This document shows positions 24,720 to 32,863 of a stretch of DNA of 40,413 nt, piece by piece. The notes beneath the pieces are model-generated. The model was not told the DNA's origin and ran no database searches. It was given only the letters and a program-made list of their open reading frames with translations. The stretch spans positions 1-40,413 of the forward strand of contig NZ_BAMX01000019.1 in assembly GCF_000963965.1 (NCBI RefSeq), given 5' to 3'. The stretch's first letter is position 1. Each line of letters opens with the position of its first letter. The stretch is from Acetobacter orientalis (GTDB lineage Bacteria > Pseudomonadota > Alphaproteobacteria > Acetobacterales > Acetobacteraceae). The position numbers were made by a program, and so were the translations under genes.

Positions 24720-25028
24720 TTATCTGGCCTGAATTTTCATGCCATTGTCTGTTCTGGAGCCTTTAAGGCCCGTGCCGTGTAAAATATGTGCCAGAGCTTG
24801 TTTGGGCTTGTAAGAGCCGTGCACTTTATGGGCTTGCTGGTTTTGCAGCAGAGCCGGGTCTACTTCTACAAAACAGCCAGATTTATGAGAGAAGTCTTGC
24901 AACGCCTGATCTAGCCTTTGCTGGGGGTAGTCGTAGCGCACCGCACTGGGTTTACAGGTTTTGCTGTCTGCACAAGCCGAAAGGAGCAGCGCAGCACCAA
25001 GAAGGCAGAGTTTTGAACGGGTCAGCAT
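24720..25028 (-). CDS. Stand-alone STN-domain lipoprotein
   Basis: 102 residues from the ATG at 25028. The start MLTRSKLCLLGAALLLSAC is a lipoprotein signal with lipobox LSAC; Cys19 would be lipidated. Residues about 32-101 look like an STN domain (secretin and TonB short N-terminal domain): YDYPQQRLDQALQDFSHKSGCFVEVDPALL, then GSYKPKQALAHILHGTGL and a final strand. STN domains normally precede secretins or FecA-type TonB-dependent receptors, where they receive or pass signals in the periplasm. Here the domain is the whole mature protein, with no receptor, anti-sigma factor or secretin gene next to it. The LysR gene lies 108 bases upstream on the same strand. Confidence 0.75.
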   Translation of the reverse strand: MLTRSKLCLLGAALLLSACADSKTCKPSAVRYDYPQQRLDQALQDFSHKSGCFVEVDPALLQNQQAHKVHGSYKPKQALAHILHGTGLKGSRTDNGMKIQAR

Positions 25029-25136
25029 AGTGTCTCTCTTAAACAATGTATAAGGGCATGAAAAAACAAGGCACGCTAAGTGCTTGCACAGTATCGGATA
25101 CTGTAAGAGAGATGAGGAGTGCTTGTTTTGCACCCC

Positions 25137-26072
25137 TCAGTATTCAGCGGCAGGAAACTGTTCTTCTGGGCTGAGTTTTTCCCATTTACGGCAATGCGTG
25201 CGCAGTATTTTTACAAACTTGCTGACAATAGGCGTATTTTGCCCCGCACGTATGGCCACAGCCAGTGTAGCGCGTGGAGCGGGGTCGCTAATAGTATGGA
25301 AAGTTACCCCCCCTGCATGAATTTGGCATAAGGAGCGCGGTACGACAGATACGCCAAAGCCCGCAGCAACCAGCGGCACTGTACCGGCAATTTGGGGGGC
25401 TTGCTGCCCAAGTTTTGGGGTCACGCCTGCCATTTGGTAAGCTGATAAAATGGCATCATGAAAGCCCGGCCCCAGCTCACGCGGAAAGATGATCAGAGGT
25501 TCATCAGCCACCATATCAAGGCGAATAACAGGTTCGTTTGTGAGCCGGTGGCCGCGCGGTAGGGCAATTACTGTGGGTTCATCAAGCAAATGCGATACAG
25601 ACAGGCGGGCGGGGTCGGGTACTGGTGGGCGTATAATGGCAATATCGGTGCTGGTTTCATGCAAGGCTGCGCACAGGGCGGGGGTGTTGCTCTCTTCCAT
25701 AGACAGCGTGACATCTGGCGCAATGTCTCGGAATGCTCTGATAGCAAGCGGAATAACCGGTAAAAGTGGTACAGCTCCTGCTAGGCCCAGCCGAATATGC
25801 CCAACCTCACCGCGTGCCATGCCCTCGGCTGTGAGCATAAACTGGTGCTGTAGCTCTAATATGGCGCGGGCGCGGGGCATGAGGGTTGCGCCAATTTCAG
25901 TTAAGGTGACACCACGTGTCTGGCGTTCAAAAAGCTGTACACCAAGTTTTTGCTCTAGCTGGCGTATTTGCTGGCTAAGGGGCGGCTGCTCCATACCCAG
26001 CTCTTCGGCTGCACGGGTAATGCTGCCTTTGTCGCCCACGGTTACAAAATAACGCAAATGCCGGATATCCAT
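25137..26072 (-). CDS. LysR family transcriptional regulator, AlsR-like
   Basis: 311 residues. The N-terminal helix-turn-helix is MDIRHLRYFVTVGDKGSITRAAEELGMEQPPLSQQIRQLEQKLG, the CatR/CbbR/AlsR branch pattern with the PPLSQQI recognition helix. Residues about 90-300 form the ligand-binding domain. It is divergent from the acetolactate decarboxylase gene across 109 bases, the arrangement of alsR with alsSD in Bacillus, where the regulator responds to acetate and growth phase. Regulation of acetoin formation is therefore a reasonable inference, but the alsS gene is not in the window. Confidence 0.88.
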   Translation of the reverse strand: MDIRHLRYFVTVGDKGSITRAAEELGMEQPPLSQQIRQLEQKLGVQLFERQTRGVTLTEIGATLMPRARAILELQHQFMLTAEGMARGEVGHIRLGLAGAVPLLPVIPLAIRAFRDIAPDVTLSMEESNTPALCAALHETSTDIAIIRPPVPDPARLSVSHLLDEPTVIALPRGHRLTNEPVIRLDMVADEPLIIFPRELGPGFHDAILSAYQMAGVTPKLGQQAPQIAGTVPLVAAGFGVSVVPRSLCQIHAGGVTFHTISDPAPRATLAVAIRAGQNTPIVSKFVKILRTHCRKWEKLSPEEQFPAAEY

Positions 26073-26105
26073 GCGCCTATATGTAAAGAGTATGGGTTAG
26101 TTATT

Positions 26106-26117
26106 CAATATATATTG
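26106..26117. promoter_or_regulatory. Palindrome in the LysR-acetolactate decarboxylase divergent gap
   Basis: CAATAT/ATATTG is a perfect 12-base palindrome in the 109-base gap between the two divergent start codons. An overlapping T-N11-A pattern (T26102, A26114) fits LysR-type sites. The AT-rich sequence may also hold a -10 element. Confidence 0.4.
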
Positions 26118-26181
26118 GCTGACTGGCTGGGCCTGTCATAACATGGCAGCCCACAGTGCAGACCAGCGAAAGTAGAAAACG

Positions 26182-26973
26182 GTGCGTGGTATCAAAACAG
26201 GCTTGTTAAGAGATGTTGAGACACGCCCCCGTATTGCAGGCGATGCCTTTAAAAGTAAGCCCGTAGCCAACCGCCTGTACCAGACCTCTACCATGGCAGC
26301 CCTGCTCGATGCTGTGTATGATGGCGAAACCACGCTGGATGAGTTGCTCCAGCACGGTAATTTTGGCCTTGGCACCTTTAACGCCCTAGATGGCGAGATG
26401 ATTGTGACCAACGGCGTGGCCCGCCAGTTTAGGGCTGAAGGTGTAGCGGCACAGGCCCCCGGCAGCCTAAAAACACCCTTTGCGTGTGTTACGTATTTTG
26501 AGCCTGAGCAGTGCTTCAATATTGACCGCCCCCTTGGTAAAGAAGGTTTTGAAGCCGAAGTTGACCGGCTGGTGGGTAACCCCAACCTGTTTGCCGCCGT
26601 GCGCTTTACCGGCCAGTTTGAGCGGGTAGAAACACGCACCGTTTTTTGCCAATGCCAGCCTTACCCCCATATGCTGGAAGTGGTTAAAAAGCAGCCCACA
26701 TTCAGCATGGAGTCTGTAAACGGCACCATGATTGGCTTTCGTACCCCGGCTTATATGCAAGGGGTAAACGTAGCGGGTTACCATGTGCATTTTTTAACCG
26801 AAGACTGCGCCCGTGGCGGCCATGTAACAGACTATAAAGTAACCCGTGGGCAGCTAGAGGTTGCCACTATTGCAGACCTTGATATTCGCTTGCCGCGCAC
26901 GCAGCAATTTGCCCAAGCCAACCTCAACCCAGAGCATTTGCACGATGCTATTATGGAAGCCGAAGGCGGCTAA
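26182..26973 (+). CDS. alsD: Alpha-acetolactate decarboxylase
   Basis: 263 residues from a GTG at 26182, the first usable start upstream of the conserved LYQTSTMAALLDAVYDGETTLDELLQHGNFGLGTFNALDGE; the exact start is uncertain because no strong ribosome site is seen. The enzyme converts alpha-acetolactate to acetoin and CO2. The zinc ligands are visible in GYHVHFLTEDCARGGHV: two histidines as HxH and a third 11 residues later. Length fits the family (235-285), and no export signal is seen, so it is probably cytoplasmic. Acetolactate decarboxylase genes are known from Acetobacter. The neighbouring LysR gene probably controls it. Confidence 0.93.
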   Translation: MRGIKTGLLRDVETRPRIAGDAFKSKPVANRLYQTSTMAALLDAVYDGETTLDELLQHGNFGLGTFNALDGEMIVTNGVARQFRAEGVAAQAPGSLKTPFACVTYFEPEQCFNIDRPLGKEGFEAEVDRLVGNPNLFAAVRFTGQFERVETRTVFCQCQPYPHMLEVVKKQPTFSMESVNGTMIGFRTPAYMQGVNVAGYHVHFLTEDCARGGHVTDYKVTRGQLEVATIADLDIRLPRTQQFAQANLNPEHLHDAIMEAEGG

Positions 26974-27053
26974 CACCTAGTTTGTAACCCTTGCACAAAA
27001 AGGGTGGCAGCCTTTGTAAATTGGCATGCGCTTTTCCTGTTTCCCTTTTACGG

Positions 27054-27073
27054 ATTTTTGTTATAACAAAAAT
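27054..27073. promoter_or_regulatory. 20-base perfect palindrome, candidate operator
   Basis: ATTTTTGTTA followed directly by its reverse complement TAACAAAAAT. Outside it, TTACG (27048-27052) and CGTAA (27079-27083) form a second pair of arms. It lies about 450 bases upstream of lutA and 80 bases after alsD. Symmetry without a spacer suits a dimeric repressor of the GntR, MarR or TetR type; none is encoded next to it. Confidence 0.5.
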
Positions 27074-27123
27074 AGAAACGTAAGCTCAAAGCGGTCGTCT
27101 TGTGCCGTCAAGAGGGCTTACCG

Positions 27124-27207
27124 CACCGTAAAAGGAGCATAAGAGCGACCTTATCAGACGCCCCCTCTGATTTCGCAGCTTTACTCCAACAGTAACCCTT
27201 TACGGTG
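27124..27207 (+). ncRNA. Possible three-way-junction RNA element
   Basis: An outer helix (27124-27135 with 27197-27207, CACCGTAAAAGG against CCTTTACGGTG, one bulged A) encloses two hairpins. The first is 27145-27176, with GCGA/TCGC and ATCAGA/TCTGAT separated by an internal loop; the second is 27181-27195, TTACT/AGTAA with a five-base loop. The nested arrangement is unlikely to be trivial, but no known RNA family was recognised and a DNA-level explanation is possible. Confidence 0.35.
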
Positions 27208-27524
27208 GTTGCTGTTGTGTTGCCTGGTTTATGCAGGCCCGCCTTGCTGTTCTCTCAAAAGTGATGTGCTGTGCTGGGTTCTGTTAAAGAACGTGCAGGC
27301 CTAAACGCTTTTTTAGATAAGCTCTTATGCGTATCAGACAAAACTTATTAGCCCGACCATAGGCAAAGTACAGAGAGCAGGCGCAGGGCATGCGCTTTTG
27401 CTCTTCGTGCTGCATGTGGTCAAAAATGCCCCCGCCAGTGAGGTCTGCTTTGCCTCCGGTGGTTCCCCATCTGTTAAAACCATGAGTGGTGCTGCCCCGT
27501 TTTGCACCCCAACCGGAGGCCTTA

Positions 27525-28268
27525 ATGAAAATCGGTTTGTTTATTCCGTGTTATATTGATGCATTCTACCCCAACACTGGCATTGCAACGCTCGAACTGC
27601 TGGAAAAACTGGGCCAAGACGTAGACTACCCCATGAACCAGACCTGCTGTGGCCAGCCTATGGCAAACTCGGGTTGTAACTCTGACGCGGCTGCGGCTGA
27701 GGCCTTGTTTGTGAAAAACTTTGCCAAATACGATGCCATTGTTATGCCGTCTGGCAGTTGCACCCACCATGTGCGGGATAATTTTGACGCTATTCCGCAA
27801 ACGGATGAAGTTAAACATGTGCGTGCCCATACCTACGAACTGGTAGAGTTTTTGCACGATATTTTAAAAGTGGAAGACTTTCCGTGGGCGGAATTTCCGC
27901 ACAAAGTGGGGCTGCATAATAGTTGCGGCACGTTGCGTGCGCTGCGCACGGCCAGCATGTCTGAGCTAGGCGAGCCGTTTTTCTCTAAACCAATGGATTT
28001 GTTGAAGAAAGTTAAAGGTATTTCTTTTGCAACGCCAAAACGCCCAGATGAATGCTGTGGTTTTGGTGGCACCTTTTCGGTAACAGAAGAAGCTGTTTCG
28101 GCCCGTATGGGTTACGACAAAGTGCGCGACCACCATGAAGCGGGGGCCGAGTACATTGTGTCTGCCGATACGTCTTGCATGATGCACCAGCAGGGCTGTG
28201 CAGAACGGAATGGTGTGCCTATCCGCTTTATCCATATTGCAGAAATTCTGAACGGAGCACGGGCATGA
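27525..28268 (+). CDS. lutA: L-lactate oxidation complex subunit LutA (Fe-S oxidoreductase)
   Basis: 247 residues from the ATG at 27525, which has GGAGG seven bases upstream and begins the conserved MKIGLFIPCYIDAFYP. It carries two CCG (cysteine-rich) domains: QTCCGQPMANSGC near residue 40 and PDECCGFGGTFSV near residue 175, with a third conserved cysteine set including HNSCGTLRA. LutA (YkgE) works with LutB and LutC in the oxidation of L-lactate to pyruvate. The stop codon overlaps the lutB start as ATGA, so the genes are translationally coupled. No lactate permease is adjacent. Confidence 0.95.
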   Translation: MKIGLFIPCYIDAFYPNTGIATLELLEKLGQDVDYPMNQTCCGQPMANSGCNSDAAAAEALFVKNFAKYDAIVMPSGSCTHHVRDNFDAIPQTDEVKHVRAHTYELVEFLHDILKVEDFPWAEFPHKVGLHNSCGTLRALRTASMSELGEPFFSKPMDLLKKVKGISFATPKRPDECCGFGGTFSVTEEAVSARMGYDKVRDHHEAGAEYIVSADTSCMMHQQGCAERNGVPIRFIHIAEILNGARA

Positions 28269-29659
28269 AAGTAAAACGCGTAAACCATGCCAAAGCCGCA
28301 GAAGAGTTTTTGGAAGATGCCCCGCACCTGACGTTTCATGACGAACGCCTGTGGGACATGCGCCAAAAACGTGACCAGCAGATGCATATTTTGCCTGAAT
28401 GGCAAGACCTGCGCAGCCGTGCGTCTGAAATTAAAGAACACACCTTGGCTAACCTGCCCGAATATTTGGAGCAGTTTGAAGCGAACGCCAAGAAAAACGG
28501 CATTCATGTGCATTGGGCGGCCGATGCTGCCGAGCACAACCGTATTGTTGGCGAAATTCTGGAAAGGCACGGCTCAAAGTCGCTTATCAAGAGCAAGTCC
28601 ATGGTCACGGAAGAATGTGACATGCGCAGCTACCTTGAGCCACGTGGCGTAACGGTGACAGAAACCGACCTTGGTGAGCGTATTCAGCAGCTTGATGGCC
28701 AGATGCCAAGCCATATTGTGGTGCCAGCCGTGCATAAGCTGGTGCCCGATGTTGCCAAAATTTTTGCCAAAAATTACAACACAGACCCCAACGACAACAG
28801 CCCCCAGTCTTTGGCTGAAGCGCAGCGTATGGCTGCCCGCCCAGTTATTTTGGCAGCCGATGCGGGCATGACCGGTGGTAATTTTCTGGTGGCAGAAACC
28901 GGCACCTTTGTGGTGTGCACCAACGAAGGCAACGCAGACCTAAGCTCTACCGTGCCAAACCTGCATATTGCTACACTGGGTATAGAGCGCATTGTGCCCC
29001 GTATGGCAGATATGGGTGTGTTTATACGCCTGCTGTCGCGGAGTGCGCTTGGCTCTCCTATTACCCAGTACACGACGCATTTCCGTGGCCCACAAAAGGG
29101 CGGGGAAATGCACGTTATTTTGGTAGATAACGGCCGCTCTGCCCGTTTGGGTATGGAAGAGTTCTGGACATCTCTTAAGTGCATTCGCTGCGGTGCGTGT
29201 ATGAACACCTGCCCAGTGTACCGCCGTTCTGGCGGGCTGTCTTATGGTGCTGTGTATTCTGGGCCAATTGGGGCAATTATTGACCCCACCTTTAACGAAC
29301 GCAAATACAGCGCTCTACCATTTGCCTCTACCATGAATGGCAGCTGCACAAATGTGTGCCCGGTTAAAATTAATATTCATGAGCAGCTTTATAAATGGCG
29401 ACGTGTGCTGGCCGAGCACCACGAGCTACCGTTTGTAAAACGCGAAATTATGCACATGGCGGGCCGCCTCATGGGCCAGCCAACACTGTACCGTACGGCC
29501 ATTAACGGCACAGAGGTGGCCCTAAGCACCTTGCCACGTTTTGTGCTGTATAACTGGTTAAACCCTTGGGGTAAGCACCGCGAGCTGCCGCACCCGGTCA
29601 AGCAGACTTTCCATAGCTGGTACAAGGAAAACCGCCTGAAAAAGGGGAAAGCACAATGA
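28265..29659 (+). CDS. lutB: L-lactate oxidation complex subunit LutB (Fe-S protein)
   Basis: 464 residues from the ATG at 28265; the longer frame from 28175 runs inside lutA. The N-terminal two thirds form an LUD-type domain (ADAAEHNRIVGEILERHGSK, KSKSMVTEECDMRSYLEPRGV, ETDLGERIQQLDGQMPSHIV, GGNFLVAETGTFVVCTNEGNADL). A ferredoxin-like segment follows with CIRCGACMNTCPVY (about residues 306-319) and a second cluster at CTNVCPVKIN. It is the iron-sulfur electron carrier of the Lut complex (YkgF in E. coli). It overlaps both neighbours by ATGA, giving tight lutABC coupling. Confidence 0.96.
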   Translation: MKVKRVNHAKAAEEFLEDAPHLTFHDERLWDMRQKRDQQMHILPEWQDLRSRASEIKEHTLANLPEYLEQFEANAKKNGIHVHWAADAAEHNRIVGEILERHGSKSLIKSKSMVTEECDMRSYLEPRGVTVTETDLGERIQQLDGQMPSHIVVPAVHKLVPDVAKIFAKNYNTDPNDNSPQSLAEAQRMAARPVILAADAGMTGGNFLVAETGTFVVCTNEGNADLSSTVPNLHIATLGIERIVPRMADMGVFIRLLSRSALGSPITQYTTHFRGPQKGGEMHVILVDNGRSARLGMEEFWTSLKCIRCGACMNTCPVYRRSGGLSYGAVYSGPIGAIIDPTFNERKYSALPFASTMNGSCTNVCPVKINIHEQLYKWRRVLAEHHELPFVKREIMHMAGRLMGQPTLYRTAINGTEVALSTLPRFVLYNWLNPWGKHRELPHPVKQTFHSWYKENRLKKGKAQ

Positions 29660-30243
29660 GTTCGCGTGATAAAGTTCTGGCTACTTTGCGGGCTAACCGC
29701 CCAGACCCGGCAGCCCACCCGCTCCCCCCTGTTGCTGTTTTGGGGGACATGGATAAAGGGCGTGAGCGTTTTGAAAACGCTCTCCAGCTTTTGGGCGGGC
29801 AAATATTGCTCCGTCAGGAAGGCGATACTCTGGCAACTGCCATTGCCCGCCGCTTTCCCGATGCAAAAATTATTTGCTCTGCTGTGCCAGATTTTGAAGG
29901 CACCCTTCGTATTGAAGATGTGGCCAGCCCCCAACAGGCTGCCGCAACAGATGTGCTGGTTGTGCGCTCCCCCTTTGGTATTGCCGAAATGGGGTCTATC
30001 TTTTTGAGTGAGGCACAACTGAACAGCCTGAACTCAGCCGCGCATTTAACCCAGCATATTGTTGTTATTTTGTCTGAAGATAACCTGACAGCAAATATGC
30101 ACACTGCGTATCTGGAGCGGCCAGAGTTTCATACCGCCAATTATGGGGTTCTTATGACCGGCCCTTCTGCCACGGCAGATATTCAAGGTGTGCTTATCCG
30201 TGGTGCACAGGGTGTAAGAACGCTGTCTGTCTGGTGGGAGTAA
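29656..30243 (+). CDS. lutC: L-lactate oxidation complex subunit LutC (LUD domain)
   Basis: 195 residues. An LUD-domain protein (YkgG/LutC): MSSRDKVLATLRANRP at the start, VVRSPFGIAEMGSIFLSEAQLNSLNSAAHLTQHIVVIL in the middle and FHTANYGVLMTGPSATADIQGVLIRGAQGVRTLSVWW at the end, the conserved ADIxxxxVxGxHGP-type region, here with the variant RGAQGVRT. It lacks iron-sulfur cysteines and completes the three-subunit complex. The start overlaps the lutB stop (ATGA) and a clear terminator follows, so lutABC is a single operon. Confidence 0.93.
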   Translation: MSSRDKVLATLRANRPDPAAHPLPPVAVLGDMDKGRERFENALQLLGGQILLRQEGDTLATAIARRFPDAKIICSAVPDFEGTLRIEDVASPQQAAATDVLVVRSPFGIAEMGSIFLSEAQLNSLNSAAHLTQHIVVILSEDNLTANMHTAYLERPEFHTANYGVLMTGPSATADIQGVLIRGAQGVRTLSVWWE

Positions 30244-30301
30244 ACTCTCCCCTGTTTGCCAGCATAGGTTAGCGCCTGCGCGTGCTACCCTATAGCGTTT
30301 T

Positions 30302-30330
30302 AAAGGGGGCCTTGAGTGCCCCCTTTTTTT
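30302..30330 (+). terminator. Intrinsic terminator of lutABC
   Basis: AAAGGGGGC (30302-30310) pairs with GCCCCCTTT (30318-30326) around a seven-base loop and continues into a T7 run. It also stands at the 3' side of the convergent lipoprotein gene, and the A-run makes weaker minus-strand termination possible. Confidence 0.92.
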
Positions 30331-30341
30331 ATGGTGTGGCG

Positions 30342-31415
30342 CTACTTGCTAATAGGAATAGTGACAATAGCACCGGGGTTTTTGGTGGTTTTGGACAGCT
30401 CAAGCAAAATTTGCAGCATGGTAAAGGCCAGCTTGCTGTCAAAATCGTCTTTGGCAATCCAGTAATAGCGTTTTTCGTAGCGAATAGAGACAAAGGGGGC
30501 TTTGGGCTGCTCTTCATCGACCCGAATAGTGACCACCGGTTTGGTCTCGCGCCCAACAAGAGAAACACGGGGTAGGGTCTGGCCAGAGGTAATGTCTGTT
30601 TTTGGCACTTCAATCTGGTAAGCAATTTGGCCCAGCACACCTAGCATGGTGCGGGTAAGCAGCCTTATTTGCCCCGGTGCAGGTTTGCCTGCGCCATACA
30701 CAACCTCAACGCGTTCATCGTTTTGTTGCATATTGAAAAAGTGCCGTGTTTCAAAAACTGTTTCTGCCAGGAGCGGGTCACTGGTTGACGAAATGGTAAG
30801 GAACACGCGGTCAAAAGAAGGCGTTTTACCCGGTATTTCTTGGCTATGTTCAAGCTGGATACCCAATAAACCCGCAACTTGCAGGAGCCGTAAGTCGTGA
30901 ATGAGTTCAAAAAATTCGGGTGAACCACGGCCAACATTGCCACCAATAGCCCCGGCATTGCTGATCATGTTGACAGATTGCACCGCAAGCCTGAACAGCA
31001 CATCAATAGGGAGGCCACCCATAGCAAGGGGCAGCAGACTACCCGGCGGTAAGGGGCGTAAAAAACTTTGGGCGTAAGCGTCGCCCGTTACAGGCTGAAA
31101 GGTAAAAGTGGGGCTTTCTTGTAGTTGGGCGCCTACGCCGCCATAGGGCCGTACATAGCCTGTATCTGTGCCCACACCTACAGACACAGAGCGTTGCAAC
31201 TGGTAGCCAGAAATAAGTTGAGTGGTGTCTAAAAAGCCCGGCGTATCACCATAGCGCAGGCGTACAACATTAAGCAGGGTTTGCCGTTTGCTCGACTCAA
31301 TCAAGGCGCGGGAATAGTCGTTTTGGTCTTGGTCTAGCCGTACAGACCCAACATTGTAACAACTGCTTAGCAGCATGAGGGCAGTGTAAAAAACTGGTTT
31401 TAAAAATCCACGCAT
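30342..31415 (-). CDS. Lipoprotein of unknown function
   Basis: 357 residues from the ATG at 31415. The N-terminus MRGFLKPVFYTALMLLSSC is a lipoprotein signal with lipobox LSSC (Cys19). The mature protein begins with NDYSRALIESSKRQTLLNVVRLRYGDTPGFLDTTQLISGYQLQ, a segment I recall from uncharacterised proteobacterial proteins but cannot name. A glycine-rich region follows (residues about 95-125), then predicted helices (PEFFELIHDLRLLQVAGLLGI) and mixed strand/helix sequence ending in a region with KRYYWIAKDDFDSKLAFTMLQILLELS. It has no enzymatic motif I can identify and is probably anchored in the outer membrane. Its neighbours are lutC (convergent) and murA, neither of which explains it. Confidence 0.8.
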   Translation of the reverse strand: MRGFLKPVFYTALMLLSSCYNVGSVRLDQDQNDYSRALIESSKRQTLLNVVRLRYGDTPGFLDTTQLISGYQLQRSVSVGVGTDTGYVRPYGGVGAQLQESPTFTFQPVTGDAYAQSFLRPLPPGSLLPLAMGGLPIDVLFRLAVQSVNMISNAGAIGGNVGRGSPEFFELIHDLRLLQVAGLLGIQLEHSQEIPGKTPSFDRVFLTISSTSDPLLAETVFETRHFFNMQQNDERVEVVYGAGKPAPGQIRLLTRTMLGVLGQIAYQIEVPKTDITSGQTLPRVSLVGRETKPVVTIRVDEEQPKAPFVSIRYEKRYYWIAKDDFDSKLAFTMLQILLELSKTTKNPGAIVTIPISK

Positions 31416-31542
31416 GCGGGGCGACTTGCTTCTCTGTGTTAGAGGCGGGCGTAAGGGACGGGCATGTGGGTAGCAGGTTGGGTAAAGCCTAGCGTGCGGG
31501 GGCAGGGTTTGCCAACCCGTGTAGGCTACCAAAAGGCCAAAG

Positions 31543-31575
31543 GCTGGTTTGGGGCCGTTTAACCCTCAAACCAGC
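31543..31575 (-). terminator. Candidate terminator after murA
   Basis: GCTGGTTTG (31543-31551) pairs with CAAACCAGC (31567-31575), with inner GGG/CCC pairs. On the minus strand it is followed by CTTTGGCCTTTT, an interrupted U-tract. It lies 16 bases beyond the murA stop. Confidence 0.5.
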
Positions 31576-31591
31576 AGGCTTTATGTGTGGT

Positions 31592-32854
31592 TTAGTCTTT
31601 AACGCGCTCAATAGCAGCACCACAGGCTGCCAGTTTGCGTTCTACTGCTTCATACCCACGGTCTAGGTGGTAGACGCGGCTTAAAATTGTCTCTCCGTGG
31701 GCGGCAAGACCTGCAATGATAAGAGAGAAAGAGGCCCGCAGGTCTGTGGCCATAACGGGTGCGCCAGAAAGGCCATGCACACCACGAATAATGGCAGAAG
31801 ACCCGTGTACGTTAATACGCGCCCCCATGCGGTTAAGCTCGGGCACATGCATGAAACGGTTTTCAAAAATGGTTTCCGTAATCATGGACGCCCCTTCGGC
31901 CACAGAGAGCAGCGCCATAAACTGGGCCTGCATATCTGTTGGAAAACCGGGGTAAGGCTCGGTCATGATATCGACCCCGCGCAACGCGCCTGTGCGGCGC
32001 ACGCGCATGGCGTCTCCTTCTTGTGTGACCTCAACCCCGGCTTCTTCAAACGCGCGCACAACAGCGCCCAAATGCTCTATTTGGCCACCAATAAGGCGTA
32101 GGTCACCACCGGTAATGGCGGCAGCACAGGCGTAGGTGCCGCATTCAATACGGTCAGACATAATGCGGTGTTGTGCGCCGTGCAGGGCCTCAACCCCATC
32201 AATCATGATATGGCCGGAGCCTGCGCCGGTAATTTTGGCGCCCATGGCGTTCAGGCAGTTTGCCAGATCAACCATTTCAGGTTCGCGCGCGGCATTGACT
32301 ATTTCTGTGCGGCCTTTAGCGAGGGTGGCGGCCATCATCAGGTTTTCTGTTGCCCCGACAGAGGCAAACGGCAGCACAATGCGCTCACCCACCAGCCCAT
32401 TAGGTGCGCGGGCATTAATATAGCCGTTTTCGAGTGTAATTTTGGCCCCGAGTGTTTCCAGCCCTTTAAGGTGCAGGTCTACCGGGCGGGTGCCAATAGC
32501 GCAGCCACCGGGCAAAGACACGCGGGCTTCGCGGCAGCGAGCTAGCAACGGGCCAAGCACCAAAATAGAGGCCCGCATTTTGGACACAATGTCGTAAGGG
32601 GCTTCTGTGCTGGTAATATCCCCCCCTACAGACAGGGTGGTTTTATCACCATTAACGGCTTCAGCGCTTAGGCCATGCTGGGTAAGCAGGGCGCGCATTG
32701 TTGCAATATCGGCAATATGCGGCACGTTTGTAAGCACAAGGCGCTCAGAGGTAAGCAGGCCAGCAACAAGCAGCTTAAGTCCTGCGTTTTTAGCCCCACC
32801 AATGGTAATTTCACCGTGGAGAGGCCGCCCGCCCCGAATAATAAATTTGTCCAT
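31592..32854 (-). CDS. murA: UDP-N-acetylglucosamine 1-carboxyvinyltransferase
   Basis: 420 residues, the usual length. It transfers enolpyruvate from PEP to UDP-GlcNAc, the first committed step of peptidoglycan synthesis. Visible are [29 protein letters not shown], the active-site cysteine loop [16 protein letters not shown] (Cys about residue 118), and [23 protein letters not shown]. The cysteine means fosfomycin sensitivity is expected. It starts nine bases after the dcd stop, so it is probably the last gene of a small unit that also contains dcd and a small basic protein. Confidence 0.97.
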   Translation of the reverse strand: MDKFIIRGGRPLHGEITIGGAKNAGLKLLVAGLLTSERLVLTNVPHIADIATMRALLTQHGLSAEAVNGDKTTLSVGGDITSTEAPYDIVSKMRASILVLGPLLARCREARVSLPGGCAIGTRPVDLHLKGLETLGAKITLENGYINARAPNGLVGERIVLPFASVGATENLMMAATLAKGRTEIVNAAREPEMVDLANCLNAMGAKITGAGSGHIMIDGVEALHGAQHRIMSDRIECGTYACAAAITGGDLRLIGGQIEHLGAVVRAFEEAGVEVTQEGDAMRVRRTGALRGVDIMTEPYPGFPTDMQAQFMALLSVAEGASMITETIFENRFMHVPELNRMGARINVHGSSAIIRGVHGLSGAPVMATDLRASFSLIIAGLAAHGETILSRVYHLDRGYEAVERKLAACGAAIERVKD

Positions 32855-32863
32855 TAGTCTCGC

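Larger units (their letters stand above)
26974..27524. promoter_or_regulatory. Long intergenic region upstream of lutABC with palindrome and structured element
   Basis: 551 bases without a gene. It contains a 20-base perfect palindrome at 27054-27073 (half-site ATTTTTGTTA), a possible three-way-junction structure at 27124-27207, and a hairpin at 27371-27401 (AGAGCA and GCGC arms). The GGAGG at 27514-27518 is the ribosome binding site of lutA. No tRNA and no known riboswitch consensus was recognised, and no promoter hexamers stand out. Confidence 0.5.

Noticed and set aside
25113..25137. Imperfect hairpin at the end of the AlsR-like gene considered as a terminator
   Set aside because: One mismatch and no U-run on the minus strand; too weak to list.
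27371..27401. Hairpin with AGAGCA and GCGC arms upstream of lutA, considered as a terminator or riboswitch expression platform
   Set aside because: It has no U-run and does not cover the lutA ribosome site; it is listed only as part of the gap.
27001..27524. Possible 6S, SRP, RNase P or tmRNA gene in the long gap
   Set aside because: None of the conserved core sequences of these RNAs was recognised, including the RNase P and SRP loop motifs and a tmRNA 3' end.
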